Origin: Hemerocallis citrina
Lineage: Eukaryota > Streptophyta > Magnoliopsida > Asparagales > Asphodelaceae
Assembly (NCBI GenBank): GCA_017893485.1
Contig: CM030363.1
Span: 86,259,730-86,323,729, forward strand
Reading direction: 5' to 3'
DNA: 64,000 bases
Shown one piece after another: positions 23,930-35,557 of the stretch. Under the pieces are notes generated by a model. It searched no databases. It was not told the DNA's origin and saw nothing but the letters and a program-made list of their open reading frames with translations. Made by a program: the position numbers and the translations under genes. Position 1 is the stretch's first letter. The number at the start of each line of letters is the position of its first letter.

Positions 23930-24724
23930 CATCGTATAGAACCCTGTATTTTTAAATATTATTTTAAAGATTTGAAAATGAATTAAAATGATTTTCTGGA
24001 GATTTAATAAATATTTCTAAAAATTTATCTCTTTTACACGTGCGAAACACGTGCAAATATTTTTGGTGTAAATAATCAATTTTATATTTTTAGTAAATTC
24101 TCCTAATTATAATGGAGTATATTCTAAAATTTGGGATTTTTCTGAGTAGAGAAACTATTTTTATAAATATCTCGAAAGAGAGGGGCTTTTATGTAAAAAA
24201 GCCGTTTGGATCTGAACTCAGTTATGAAAATTTGTTTTTACTGATATTTTGGTTTCCCATGGTTAGAATTTAAATTTAAATATATCTAGATTTTATTTAA
24301 AGTCGATTTGGTGAAGATTTAAACAAAAGGGGCGTTTTTGCAAATATGGAATTTATGTAGAATCTTGTGCAAATATTTTCTAGAAAGTAAAAGTCAAATA
24401 TTTTGATTGGAAAATATAATATGTATTATTAGATATCATTTCTGATTTTTCTGGATTTTTTTGAATATTTTATGATATGTTTGCAAATATTACAAAATGG
24501 AGGGCTTTTGTGCAAAATCGCCACCCTGAGTGGTAAATCCGGATTTTTCTTATTTACTGGGCTGTGCTGGATTGCTGGACAACTCAGAGATAAGAAGATT
24601 TGATTTGGTTTTGATTTAGTTAACCTATTTTAACTAAGAAAATGATTATATATGTAAAGTTATATTTTGGAAGGACTATTTTGCAAATGTATTTCTAAAA
24701 CTCTAACTCCTTATTTCCGGCCTG

Positions 24725-24730
24725 TATAAA
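24725..24730 (+). promoter_or_regulatory. TATA box of LTR E, followed by a candidate splice donor at 24862
   Basis: GTATAAAAGAGGG is a strong plant TATA context. A transcript starting about 30 bases downstream would run about 100 bases to CCTAAG|GTGAGTGAC (GT at 24862-24863), a near-perfect 5' splice site. This gives LTR E its plus orientation. Confidence 0.65.
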
Positions 24731-25599
24731 AGAGGGTGTGCAGCCATCATTCGCTGCACAACACAAGTTTTATTATATCTTTTATTTTCTTGGTGATTGA
24801 AGAGGATGATTTTGGATCTCACAAAAGATGGGCTTTCTTGTTGGATCTCTTCATTCCTAAGGTGAGTGACATTGTTTTGTTTATTTTGTTTGTGTATGTT
24901 GTAGATGAGTAGATATAATTGTTTGGTTGTTTTGTTTGTTTCTCTTTGATTTGTGTACGTCATATGAGAACAATATGAATGTATAGATTGATTGGATGTT
25001 GAATATGTATGTATGAATGGATGAAAAATTGGATCTCCAAGAAGAACCCTAGATATTTGTATGTGAATGATGTTAGATCCATTGAGAATTTAATATAAAT
25101 CATTAGTGGGCTAATAATATTAGATTTCCATTGTGAAAAGTCGACTGATGGCTCGAAGCAGTCGACTGCTACTGCTTAGATTACATTTTATTAAAATATT
25201 GGATTATTGTTGATTTAATTGTGTTCGATAGATGCCATGCATAAATTAAATTAGAGATGAGAATTTGGACTATTGGTGAGTTGGATAAAAACAACTTGAC
25301 CATGTTGAGGATAAATTGGTTTTGTTCATGGATCAACTATAGAGAATAGTTGAGATTTGGTTGAGGAATGTTGTGAATGATTAATGGTCTAGAGGACCAG
25401 GTTTTGAGGATTTGAGTTATGAGGATTTAAATTGGGGATTTGTGATTTACGTGAAATATGTTGTTTGAAATTGGATTTCTCAAATACTAAGTTTAAATCT
25501 AATTATTTTGGTATTACTAAGATTTGGAAGATAATACAAAGTTATTTTGGTTATATGATTGATTCATAAAAATCCTAGTTTTGACATATGTACGACCTA

Positions 25600-26060
25600 A
25601 ATTCTTCATACTGTAGGCTGACAGTCGACTGATAAGACCTTTCAGTTGACTGATATGACCCAGCTACTACGAATATTAGTTTTCTTAAAATTGGGTTCTG
25701 GACAGTCGACTGACGACTTTTACAGTCGACTAGTACCACCCAGATTACTTTTAAAGTTACGGTAGTTTTTCTCTCTGGTAAGTCGACCTATGACTTTTTA
25801 AGTCGACTTACAACACTTAGAATATTTTCTTAAAGAAATGTTGGAATTTCCTCTGGACAGTCGACCTATACTATTAGCAGTCGACTTCTACTATACTTAG
25901 ACTTATTTTCCGAAAATTACTGAATTTCTCTCTGAACAGTCGACTGGTGAGTTTTGCAGTCGACTGTAGATACTTAGATTATATTTTCTTAAAGATGTTA
26001 GTTTCCTCTGGACAGTCGACTAGTGACCTTTTGCAGTCGACTGGTTCTGGTACTTTTCCT
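25600..26060. repeat. 78-bp tandem array with paired AGTCGACT palindromes
   Basis: Six units begin with GTCGAC-type sites at 25624, 25705, 25782, 25860, 25939 and 26015 (spacing 76-81). Each unit holds a second GTCGAC-type site 20-21 bases after the first (25645, 25725, 25802, 25880, 25959, 26036). A seventh isolated pair lies at 25140/25161. Between pairs are TTTTCTTAAA-type AT-rich sequences and TCTCTGGA. Confidence 0.9.
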
Positions 26061-26429
26061 AAGGTATTTTGATGTTCTTTAAACGACTAATTATTTAAAT
26101 GTTTTGGATCTATAACTTACTATTCTAAATATTATTCTTCTATAGAACATATGTTTTCAAGATACTTCATCGTTGAATTTGGATGTTGGAAATTTATAAG
26201 AGTTGGGTTGTTGAAAGGAGAGATTTCTCCTTGATCGTTTGACGATGGATTAGTGAGTTTGGTCCTGATTGAGGTCTCTAGGAGTTAAGTGGGAGTCCTG
26301 TGAACCGGCAGTTGAGATTTATTGAGTTAGGTCTGAGGGGTTTTGGTTTAGTTGTTGTTGAAGTCCGGCAGGGTACCCTAATTCTAGAGATAGGGATTTT
26401 GATGTCTTAATAATAACCTACTTAAGGAC

Positions 26430-26740
26430 AGGTAAGGTGCATTTGTATGTACCGGGTGTACACGGCAGGGAAATGATTCTCCCGATATGTTCGCGTGTTG
26501 TGGGTCTACGGGCCTATTCACAGAGCAGGCAGGGTGCATTTGTATGTACCGGGTGTACACGGCAGGGAGATGATTCTCCGGATATGTTCACGTGTCGAGA
26601 GTCTACGGGCCTAATCACGGAGCAGGCAGGGTACATTTGTAGGTACCGGGTGTATCTGCACATTGGGGGTCTTAAAGGTCTATTCGTGGGGTACACAGCA
26701 GGGAGATGATTCTCCGGTTGTTGTTTTGAGTTATCTCACT
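26430..26740. repeat. 97-bp tandem array in LTR E, about three units
   Basis: GGTGCATTTGTATGTACCGG recurs at 26436, 26533 and (as GGTACATTTGTAGG) 26630. Each copy is followed by GTGTACACGGCAGGGA and ATGATTCTCC. A last partial copy sits at about 26690-26720. The ORFs across it are chance. Confidence 0.85.
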
Positions 26741-27498
26741 TGATGCTTGCACATCGGGGGCGGTGGCGCTTATTCGCGGAGTATTCTAAATCTTGTTTTC
26801 CATCACCATAGTAAGATTAGTTGCATAACGAGGGGTTATCCCTAAGTCGTAGAGATCGTTAAGGGCTTGCACCAAACCTATGTAGAGTGGGATGCATAGA
26901 CTCCGACAAGTATGCATTAGAGAGTCAGCATATCGAGATTGTGTTTTCTTGACTTGGTTTTATGCATGTGGTTTTCCTGTTTTCTACACTCAACACTTAG
27001 TCTAGCTTCACTTGTTATTTTTATTTCATGATGTTTTCATGCTTTACCTCTTTGTTATTTCTCATTCATTTATCCTTGTTGTTAATACATGCTGTTGATG
27101 ACTTTATATTTTATGATTCAATTATGTTGTATGTTTTTATGTCACTCACACCATTTATGGCTGACCCCTTAGTTTTGCGGGTTAGGGATTATCTTTAGTC
27201 TCATGTGTTACAGGTTATTACTTAGAGTTTGGAGGTTGGATGCTTGAGATAGTTTTGGAGATAAACTGACGTAATAGAGCTATGTGTAAAATTTTGTAAA
27301 AAGAAGTGTTGTAAAAAGAATGTTGTAATTCAAGGTGTTTTGTATTCCGCTGTGTTTGTAAAGATTGTTGTAATAAAAGTTTAGAATAAAATTATTTGTG
27401 TTTTTGGGCTATGTATACTATTACATTGAAGTTGATGCTGTGATTGTGCCATGTATTTTCTAAGATATTATATTAGAAATTCGGGGCACTACACATCG

Positions 27499-29130
27499 AG
27501 GGTGACAATTCCTTCGATCTGGACTGGGGCCCTGGAGAATCATTGAAAGGTGTTCCCTACAGGTTTGAGACAATCCTGTGTGAGCTTGAGGCCCTCGAAA
27601 ACATCCAAAAAGATGATGTTTATTGAGTTGTCGTTATCTACCAGGACGAGGCACACCTCATGATTTTTCATGCATATGTTGATTACAAGCGCATTGCATT
27701 GAGGTGTTCGAACATCTTCGAGGTCCTGTCTGAGAATGTTATCGGAACCCCAGAGCTCTTAGGTGGGGGATGTTGTGTATTGAGTTAACTTCACAGAGCA
27801 ATGATTTCCTAGAGGAGTTGGATAGTCCCCCCATAGGTCCCCCATGGATGGAGTGGAATACCGCCATGTGTTCAGAGTCATGAGACTCGGAAGACCTCTT
27901 TGGTCTCTTGTTGGCTCCCCTTACAAGAGGAGGCTCGGTGTTGTTTCTTTGGTGAACTTAGTGAGGTAGCCCAATCGGAATAGAGCTTTAAATTCATTTT
28001 TGAGGGCTCGACAGTCATCTGTGAGGTGTTCGTGGTCCTTGTGAACGCAAACCACATGTTCCGGTCCCTTCTTCTACTTGAAGTGTTCATCTTGGGGGAG
28101 GTTGAAGGAGTCCATCCTTATCAACCTCCATAAGAATTGCAGAGAAGCTAACGTTGAGCAGAGTGTACTTCTCGAAGCGAGGCACTAGAGGAAGGGTGAT
28201 GCTGACCCGTGACATCCTTTTGAGACTTCTTGCGTCCCTCTTCATTGGTGTTCTTTCATTTGTTCCAGGATGAGGACCCCTTCTGTTCTTGGGGACGGAT
28301 GACATCTTCCACTCGGATATACTTCTCAACTCTTTGAAGGAGGTTTGAGAAGTCTCGAGGGGGACTTTTAACGAGAGAAGCTTTTAGGTGGTTATGCTTT
28401 ACATTGTACGTGAAGGCAGTCGTGGCTACGACTGAGTTGAGTGAGGGGATGAATTAGGATTTGACTGCGAAGATCAGAACATAACTCTTGAGAGATCCCA
28501 ATCCCTTTGCTTCAAATCAAGTAGGGAGACACTTATCTTCTCTGTCTTTCGGCTGGTGATGAAGTGTATGAGGAAGTGTTCCTCAAGCTGATCGAAGGAG
28601 AAGATGAACCTTGCAGAGAGATGAGAGAACCATTCCCGTGTCAATCCCTTCAGAGTTGTTGGGAACATCTTGTAGAGGAAGGAGTCGGATGCGGTGGATC
28701 ATCACGATGGTTTTAAAACTTTCAAGGTGGTCTACCGAGTCGGACTCGCCGTTGTATGACTTAAAAGTTGGAATTTTGAAGTTGAGTGGAACGTGAGCTT
28801 CGAGGGTTGTCCTAAAAAAAGGGTGGTCGAATGGGGAGATATATTCACTCATGTCTTCCTTCTTCTTGTTTCATTAGTACTAAGTAGTCCTTCATCTTTT
28901 GCAGGCACTGGAGAACGACGTTGTGTTGTTTTTCGAACCTAGTGGACCCGTGGGACTCCTCCTGTCATGGAGTAGGGTGGTGAAGGCTGGTTTGTTGGGT
29001 TCTGCCAGGGACAACATGGATGGCTTGAAGGGCCTCATCTTTGAAGTGTCAGAAATCTGCTCTGGTGATGGGTGCTTCTTCCTCCCTATCTCTCCTGGGA
29101 GATGATCAGCTTGTTGGAGTCGGGCTCCTT
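27499..29130 (-). pseudogene. Tat element C1 fragment: protease and Gag
   Basis: Collinear with C2 at 44130-45600. At 27499-27760 is the complement of the protease region (compare PIEGIVTLDI and LVNILFLEAF in C2). At 28474-28668 is Gag (MFPTTLKGLTREWFSHLSA, FSFDQLEEHFLIHFITSRK). At 28852-28583 is the Gag start (NFKIPTFKSYNGESDSVDHL). Several frameshifts and stops are present. From about 28900 to 29130 similarity to C2 fades. The stretch ends at the A3 LTR fragment, whose exact left edge I cannot fix. Confidence 0.82.
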
Positions 29131-32015
29131 CTCTTGTGATCCACCCTTCTCGCTGTCGTTGTCCTTCTCCAACATCGGCGACACCCCCGACCACTAGACC
29201 CCATATCTCTCCTCTCCTCTTCCCCATTGCTGCGTCGACTTCGCGCCGCGACCCCAGACTGAACCGCTGTCGTCCTCCTTGTGGTTGAGCGCCACCGCGA
29301 TCCCTAGTCGCCGTTCATCTCCTGGCTGTCGTCGCCACCCCTTGCATCGTCGCTACCGTTATCTTTGCACAGGCTGCCGCTGTGCTGTTGGTGCTGCCGG
29401 TCTTGCTGTTGTTCGACTGCTATCTCTTTGTGTGTGTGCATTTATGTCGTGTGCACGTGCTTTTGTATGCACGAGTATCGTTAGCTTGGAGTTCTCGTTC
29501 TCATTCGTGTGTTTGTTGCTCGGGATCCATTCCCGTTATTCTATTCTTCGTTTTCGTTGTCTTCATAACCAGACAAGTAGATTGTATGTATTCTTTTTGT
29601 TATACAAGTTAATACCGTAAGTAATCTAGTATGAAAATATTTGAACTCTCATGATGATCCATATTGTCAGTTTAACCGTTGACATCATCTCTTGATCATA
29701 AGTAGTTACAATAATTGACACCTGTTGCATAAAAACAATTAGATTAGATGACATCTTGATTTGTATGGTTGTTGTGACACACACCGTATGTTATAGATGA
29801 CTGTTACATAGATGTTTGCTGGGTGTATGATCTCATCATAGATCGTTTTATCACATGCCATGCTGATTTGAGTAATCCACATATACCATGCTTTGTATGA
29901 CATCTAGATTGGACCGTTCGTAGTTAAGTTGTTTGATAAAATGCCAAAAAGAACTTTTGTCTACTGTTGCTCTGTTTTGTACAGTAATTTCGACCCTGTT
30001 CACATGAGTAAAATAAATAAGTTTGTTAACATCATTTGTAGCCTCTGATTTCTAGTTTCCAGAACTTTCGACGAATCTGCGTTCTGAGTTTTTATGCATG
30101 AGTTATTGCTGTTTTACTGCAGGCATATCGTATTTTCCATATTTTGAACTATATGTATTCTGTATGGAATATTATTTTAAAACTGATATTAAAAGTAGAA
30201 TTTTAACTCTATATTTTCCTGAGTATGTTTAGTTATGACTGGGAGAAATCCCTAAATTTTTTGGAATTAATTAATGACTTTTGTATCTCATTTGATGCTT
30301 TTGAAACAAATGGAAATATTCCAAACTGCATGCTGTTCAGTAACGAATTATGTTTTCAACCTGATTCTATTTTTTTTTTTATCAAAACCTTGTGAATAAG
30401 AACTATAGACTTAATTGTCTATTTTATCACCCTTTAGATTGATCTGGATTTCGAATTATATTTTATGAGTTATCTCTGTTTTGGTACTGATGTGTCTGAA
30501 CTTTCAGAATCGAGATTTTGTTGCATTGCTCTGTTTTCCCAATTTTGTTGACCATACTATCTGTAATATCAATTCATGGTATTTTATATTTTGAAACTAG
30601 ATATGTTAGGGAATCTTCCAGATTTTTCTCAGATTTATTTAGGATGATTTTAAACTCTTTTCATGCTTATAAACAAGATTTTGCATTTTCTGACTAAACA
30701 TAACTTCTGTATTAAATGTTGTTTTCGACCCTATTTCTGTGACTGATATGTGACTTATATATATGTGCTGGAATCGGCAGAGAGTCTAGTTTCTAGATTT
30801 TCTAACGGATCTGGATTTTCTATTCTATAGCAACGGAAATCTCAGAATTTGTACAGTAGTGTCTTGCTATCCAGAACTGAAAATGTCGTTGTTTTGACTA
30901 TTATGAGTTATTTTTATCAACCGTTGCAATCACTAATTCATCTTAGACTTATTTCCTATTCTTTCCATGTCTTTAGCCTCTTGTATTCGTTCACACATGT
31001 TTATTAATAATCAAAGAAATCAAGCCGGGGTTTTTAAGGGAAAAGATCTACTAGTGGACAATATAGAAATACATATTCAGATGGGACTCGTTTCCCCACT
31101 GTTTACTGTGGTATCTACTGTTCATCTCTGGATGCATGAGGGCATGATCTATGACACCGTTACTGTTGTTATTACTGTTACTGTTACTGTTTGTCTGAAT
31201 ATATTGCCCTATAGAAATTCCACTACAAAATCTTAAAGCGAATCTATTTGCTCTAGCAACCATGTGGTAAAATCTGGGATGCATGAAGTGCTACCTAGTT
31301 AGTAATGAACATTAGACATAAGAATAACTGTTTACACTTTCATATCCTATTACGGTTACTGTGGATCTAACTGTTGCTGTTGGTTACTGTTACTGTTGAC
31401 ACACGGTTACTATTGATTACTGTTACCGTTGACACACTGTTATTGGTGATCTTTACTGTTACAATTATCACTACACTGCTTACTGTCATTTGTAGACTGT
31501 TATACTTACTGCTTTCTCCATGTTAGTATTACATGTTTAGTTAGTTTTCCCCCCTCATTTTCCTACTTGTATTGCTTGCGGTCCGGACTTGCATCTAACG
31601 AGCGATATGTTTTCCTGTTTTCCCTATTTCCCTTGTAATTGCCATATGAGTAGGTTTTGCTGATCAATTTCTTACTGGAGTTGGTGAGCAAAAGTTTTGA
31701 GCTGCGAAATTGGAATAAATTGCTTAAAATATTTTGATGAACTACTTTATTTCATGAACTGTATTGAGACTTGTATTGGGCTTATGTCCCAGGATTATTG
31801 TTTTGTTTCGGATCTAGTATTTGTTGGAACATTTATTATTGATGCAATAAATACTGTTGAGTTATGATGTTTTTGCATGCCTAGTTGGAGTATACTGTTA
31901 TATTTACTGTTATGATGAGTCAAGCACATCCGTACAACTTATGGATGGTGAAAACTATCCGCTAGGCTTAGTCGTGTACTGTATTCCGTATTCTTTTGGG
32001 AAGCGGGGCATGACA
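29131..32015 (+). mobile_element. A3: A-family LTR fragment, 5'-truncated
   Basis: The right end is clear: ATGGATGGTGAAAACTATCC, then GAAGCGGGGCATGACA at 32015, the A-family terminus. C1 leader sequence resumes at 32016. The conserved A-family block (CCATTCCCGTTATTCT … CAGACAAGTAGATTG) is at about 29527-29583. A TTACTGTTACTG-type short tandem tract lies at 31350-31500, where A1, A2 and A4 have TATCTG tracts. The GC-rich leader occupies 29140-29480, but the promoter part and normal 5' end are missing. No convincing target duplication was found (gagag follows on the right). Frames at 29279-29620 are leader, not genes. Confidence 0.75.
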
Positions 32016-32516
32016 GAGAGAGTGATAACTTTTTCGTCTCCTGGGAAAGGGGTTTTTTCTATGCCTCTGTCTTCGAGGAGATGGGCTCCTCTTGCTTTCC
32101 TTGGCGTGCTGGATGGGGGACCTCGTCATGAACTCGCCTTTCATTCAAGCGGTCTCGGAGGTCTGGCCCTTGCTATCGGGAGAGTATGATCTCGTGGAGG
32201 TCTTGCTGTGACTGGGATGTTACAGAGGGTTTTGAGGTGTAAACCAAACTCATGTTCTCACCTACACGCCGGGCATGGCACTTACTTCTTTGGGAGTCCC
32301 CGGTGCAGCCTCTTTGGGGGAGGCTGAGTAGGCTGTTGAGAGGGTTGTTCCTGCTGAGGACGTTGATCCGGATGAGGGAGTTGATTTTGCTGAGAAGAAT
32401 GGAGGTCCTCCATATGAGGAGGAGATGGAGGAAGAGAGTTGGCTCGTCGGCTTGAGCCCGCTGCCTTCCCTTTCCTCTTTGGAGGAATGGCTGAAAATTT
32501 TTTCCAACGAATTTTT
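32016..32516 (-). other. C1 untranslated leader upstream of gag
   Basis: This lies between the A3 terminus and the C1 primer-binding site. It parallels, loosely, the C2 leader at 45600-46120. It contains no intact gene; frames on both strands at 32173-32633 cross the PBS and LTR border and are chance. Confidence 0.6.
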
Positions 32517-32531
32517 CCACAGGTGGTGCCA
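32517..32531 (-). promoter_or_regulatory. Primer-binding site of Tat element C1
   Basis: TGGCACCACCTGTGG on the minus strand aligns with C2's TGGCGCCATCTGTGGG (46125-46140), two substitutions apart. It marks the inner edge of the C1 5' LTR. Confidence 0.7.
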
Positions 32532-32789
32532 ACTTTTGTTGCTATTTTCTGTGTGGGAGCAGATAGATAGTGTGAATTCTTTTATGAAAATAATAAAATA
32601 TATGACTTTGTAGTTTTCGACGATATTGATCACTGCAAACTGTTCTCGATTTTGAAATCTGACTCGTGTGGATGCTTATATATGATCTAAAAGGTTTTCA
32701 TCGCTTTAATTGACATGCAAAATAGTTTGAAACATTGGGGTTGGCCCCGGTGACAGGCCTTCCGATACCCAAGTCAGAAAACTCAGAAG
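32532..32789 (-). mobile_element. C1 5' LTR, part 1 (interrupted by C2)
   Basis: TTGGCCCCGGTGACAGGCCTTCCG at 32742-32766 is a diverged version of the C2 LTR's GGTCCCGGTGGCAGACCCTCCG. The LTR continues after C2 at 46731-46866. C2 inserted here, duplicating ATATG (32790-32794 and 46726-46730). Confidence 0.75.
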
Positions 32790-32794
32790 ATATG

Positions 32795-33399
32795 TGATGC
32801 GGTTTGTTTTTGGGGGGAGTGTGGATGCACTAGGCATGAGTTCGACTCGATTTGTATTGGTGGAGGAACCTCTAAAGCGGATGGTGGTCCCGACCCTCGG
32901 CTGGAGGAACAGCTCGGGAGCTGACGCGAGTGAGGTGGAGATCGGAGGCTCGGCTCGGATCTTGGAGGTTCGAGTCCTGTGTACCTGCACACAGTCTGGA
33001 ACATCGGGGATGGTCCCGGTGGCAGACCCTCCGACAATCTAGTGAGTTACTGAGAGAGAGTAACAGTAACTAGGGTTTGAGAGGGAAAAGATTGATTACC
33101 TGTGGAAGGGGTAGATGGTCTGGTATTTATAGGAGAAGCCAAGCGAGTCTGGACCCGTTTGGGGCCAGGTCTGGACCCATTTAGGGCCGGGTATGGACCC
33201 GGTTACCCATGGGCCTGACGTGGCAGAAGCCTAAGCGATTTAGGGCTGACGTGGCAGAGACCTGGGCGGTTTCCAAGCTGACGTGGCAGGGGCCCAGGAG
33301 GTTTCTGCACTGACGTGGCGAACCAGGATAACCCGACGGTGCACGCTTTATAAGGGGATCCTGTGGCTCAGGAGGGGCCACGTCATCTAACCCATATTA
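32795..33399 (-). mobile_element. C2 3' LTR (605 bp)
   Basis: Ends (element sense) TAATATGGG … CCGCATCA; the first dinucleotide is mutated from TG. TATAAATA lies at 33124-33131. Four TGACGTGGC sites are spaced 31-32 bases apart at 33216-33320 (U3). Short frames within are chance. Confidence 0.93.
33216..33320 (-). promoter_or_regulatory. Array of four ACGT-core (bZIP/ABRE-type) sites in the C2 LTR U3
   Basis: TGACGTGGC(A/G) starts at 33216, 33247, 33279 and 33311. In element sense each reads GCCACGTCA, an ACGT-core element of the kind bound by plant bZIP factors. They lie upstream of the TATA box (33124-33131). In the 5' LTR (46540-46650) the same four sites are present but three are damaged (TGACGTGGAA, TGACGTAGCA, TGACATGGTA). 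Confidence 0.65.
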
Positions 33400-33413
33400 G
33401 GAGCCCCCCACTC
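33400..33413 (-). promoter_or_regulatory. Polypurine tract of C2
   Basis: AGTGGGGGGCTCC directly precedes the 3' LTR start on the minus strand, the expected primer site for plus-strand synthesis. Confidence 0.85.
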
Positions 33414-33599
33414 CTGGAGGGCTGGGTGACCCAGCCGTGTGGGAGTGGTTCTTTGCCTCTGTAGGAAGAGCAGGGCGGTGTGTACGGAGAGGAATAAGGT
33501 CTGTACCTTCCGGAAGAGGCCGGGGGGTAGGATGAAGGGATCCCCTATCGGAGTCATGCGGGGTGTTGGGCACAGAAGAGTCGGAACCATGCTTGCCGA

Positions 33600-34045
33600 G
33601 CACCTAGGGTCGGTAGATAAGCGTCTATGGTCGGCAGACAAGCATCGAGGGTCGGTGGATGAGCTCCGAGGGTCGGCAGACGAGTGTACAGGGTCAGTAG
33701 ACGATTCCCTCGCTAGTTGGAAGAGCAAGGGGATGTCAACGTCTACCGAGTTGGAGCTCGGCTTGCCGATCGTCTAGGGTCGATAGACAAGTGTAGAGGG
33801 TCAGCAGACGATTCCCTCGCTAGTTGGAAGAGTAAGGAGACGTCAACGTCTGCCGAGTTGGAGCTCGGCATGCCGACCGTCTAAGGTCGGTAGACGAGTG
33901 TAGAGGGTCAACAGATGATCCCCTCGCTAGTTGGAAGAGCAAGGGGACGTGAAGGTCTGTCGTGTTTGGAGCTTGGCTTGCCGAGCGTCTGTGGTTAGTA
34001 GACGAGAGTCGAGGGTCGGGAGACGATCCCCTCGCTAGTTGGGTA
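33600..34045. repeat. 107-bp tandem array in the C2 3' region
   Basis: CCCTCGCTAGTTGG recurs with TAGTTGG at 33714, 33821, 33928 and 34037 (107, 107, 109 bases apart). Units share GTCGGTAGACGAGTGTAGAG and GAGCTCGGCTTGCCGA-like words. Low-complexity Arg/Ser/Pro-rich frames across it are artefacts of the repeat. Confidence 0.9.
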
Positions 34046-35235
34046 GAGGAAGGTTTTGGGGCTCGCGGTGCCATCCGAGCTCCGAGCCTTCTATGAATAG
34101 AGGGGAACTTTTGGAGCTCGCGGTGTCATTGAGCTCTGAGCCCCCTGCGAGTAGAGGAGGACTTTGGGGTCTGTGCTGTCGCCCGAGCTCCGAACCTATT
34201 GGGAATAATGGAAGGCTTTTAGGGCTCGCACTGTTGTCCGAGCTCTGAGCCCCTTGCGAATGAAAGAGTATTGGGGGCTCGCGGCATCATCCGAGGTTCG
34301 AGCCCCTCAATTTGGCAACGGCTGTTGGATGGGATGTAATGATTTCATTTGATTTAATGCTTTGGGTGTAGAAGTCTCGGTGGCTTGCGGTGAGATCCGA
34401 GCTCCGAGCCTTATGCGAAATTAGAGAGGATGTTGCGGCTCACGGTGTGATCCGAGCGCCGAACCCTCTGAAAAATAGAGGAGCGTATTGGGGCTCACGG
34501 TGAGATCCGAGCTCCGAGCCCCTTTTCATCATTGTAGAAGATATTGGGGTTCGTGGTGTTGTCCAAGCTCCGAGCCCCCTTTGAAATTAGAGAGGATGTT
34601 GCAGCTCGTGGTGCGGTCCGAGTGCCGAACCGTCTGAAAAATAGAGGAGGGTATTGGGGCTTGCGGTGAGATCCGAACTCCGAGCCTCCTGTGAAATAGG
34701 AGAAGACATTATGGATCGCGGTGTCATCCGAACTCTGAGCCTCCCCTGAAATAGAAGAGGAATTTGGGGCTCGCGGTGAGATCGAGCTCTGAACCTCCTG
34801 TGAAATAGGAGAAGACATTGGGACTCGTGATGCCATCCGAGCTCCGAGCCTCCTGTGAAATAGAGGAGTTTGTGGCTCGCGGTGCCATCCAAGCGTCGAC
34901 CCTTCTGTGAAATAGAGGAGGAGTTTGTGGCTCGCGGTGCCATCCGAGCATCGACCCTTCTATGAAATAGAAAAGGAATTTGGGGCTCGCGCTACCATCT
35001 GACCTCCGAGCCTCCTCTAGAATAGGAGGAGATATTGGGCTCGCAATGCCATCCGAGCTCCGAGCCTCCTGTGGAATAGAGGAGGAGTTTATGGCTCGCG
35101 CTGCCATCCGAGCGTCGACCCTTCGGTGAAATAGAAGAGGAATTTGGGGCTCGCGATGCAATCCGAGCGTCGACCCTTCTGTAAAATAGAAGAGGAATTT
35201 GGGGTCCGCGGTGCCATCTGAGCTCCGAGCTCTCT
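34046..35235. repeat. ~55-bp tandem array (about 20 units) in the C2 3' region
   Basis: Units contain GCTCGCGGTGCCATCCGAGC, CCGAGCCTCCTGTGAAATAG and AGGAG. Successive GCTCGCGGTG words occur about every 52-60 bases from about 34100 to 35205 with point changes and small indels. The repeat creates long minus-strand frames (34495-35299) of Ser/Pro/Arg-rich peptide that are not genes. The same core is found again in the 54-bp array at 40262-40475. Confidence 0.9.
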
Positions 35236-35420
35236 GACTTGTCGAAAAAACTGGTTTGTTGAAAAAAGAACTGGGGGCATTAGGGTAATTTTGTGCCAAC
35301 TGCTGACGTCACGTGCGCAAGAATCGAAGCGACTCTAGATCTTAGCGGCTGTTAGATCTTGATGATTAAGATCCAACGGCCAGAACTTTTTTGCGAGAAT
35401 CGAGGAGTCACTTTCTCCGC

Positions 35421-35427
35421 TATAAAT
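35421..35427 (+). promoter_or_regulatory. TATA box of the antisense gene of C2
   Basis: CGCTATAAATCTCC lies about 135 bases before the ATG at 35558, on the strand opposite to the element's own transcription. A pyrimidine-rich leader follows (CCCCCCACTTTTCTTTCC). It gives the antisense gene a promoter independent of the LTR. Confidence 0.6.
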
Positions 35428-35557
35428 CTCCCCCCCACTTTTCTTTCCTTAACTTCTTGCATTTTCCAATTTTCAAGAACAGGATCTTACTTGCCATCAG
35501 CGACTTTTTCCGGTGATTGCATGGTCCATATCTCAGGTTAGTATTTCTGATCTTATA

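Larger units (their letters stand above)
23935..27493 (+). mobile_element. Solo LTR E (3,559 bp) with TSD catcg
   Basis: The block interrupts C1 protease coding sequence and is flanked by perfect CATCG copies (23930-23934 and 27494-27498). It starts TATAGAACCC and ends GGGGCACTACA. It has a good plus-strand TATA box (24725), a strong splice-donor-like site (24862), a 78-bp tandem array rich in GTCGAC palindromes, and a 97-bp tandem array. There is no gag-pol, no PBS/PPT and no repeated ends, so it is most simply a solo LTR of a long-LTR family not otherwise present here. A small non-autonomous element is the alternative. Confidence 0.85.

Noticed and set aside
26437..26709. 90-codon plus-strand frame in LTR E
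   Set aside because: Created by the 97-bp tandem repeat.
29120..32020. Target duplication for A3 using gagag
   Set aside because: No matching copy at the left edge; the fragment is 5'-truncated and its left border is uncertain.
34495..35299. Long minus-strand frames rich in Ser, Pro and Arg
   Set aside because: They follow the ~55-bp tandem array; all three frames are partly open because the repeat length varies and the unit lacks stops.
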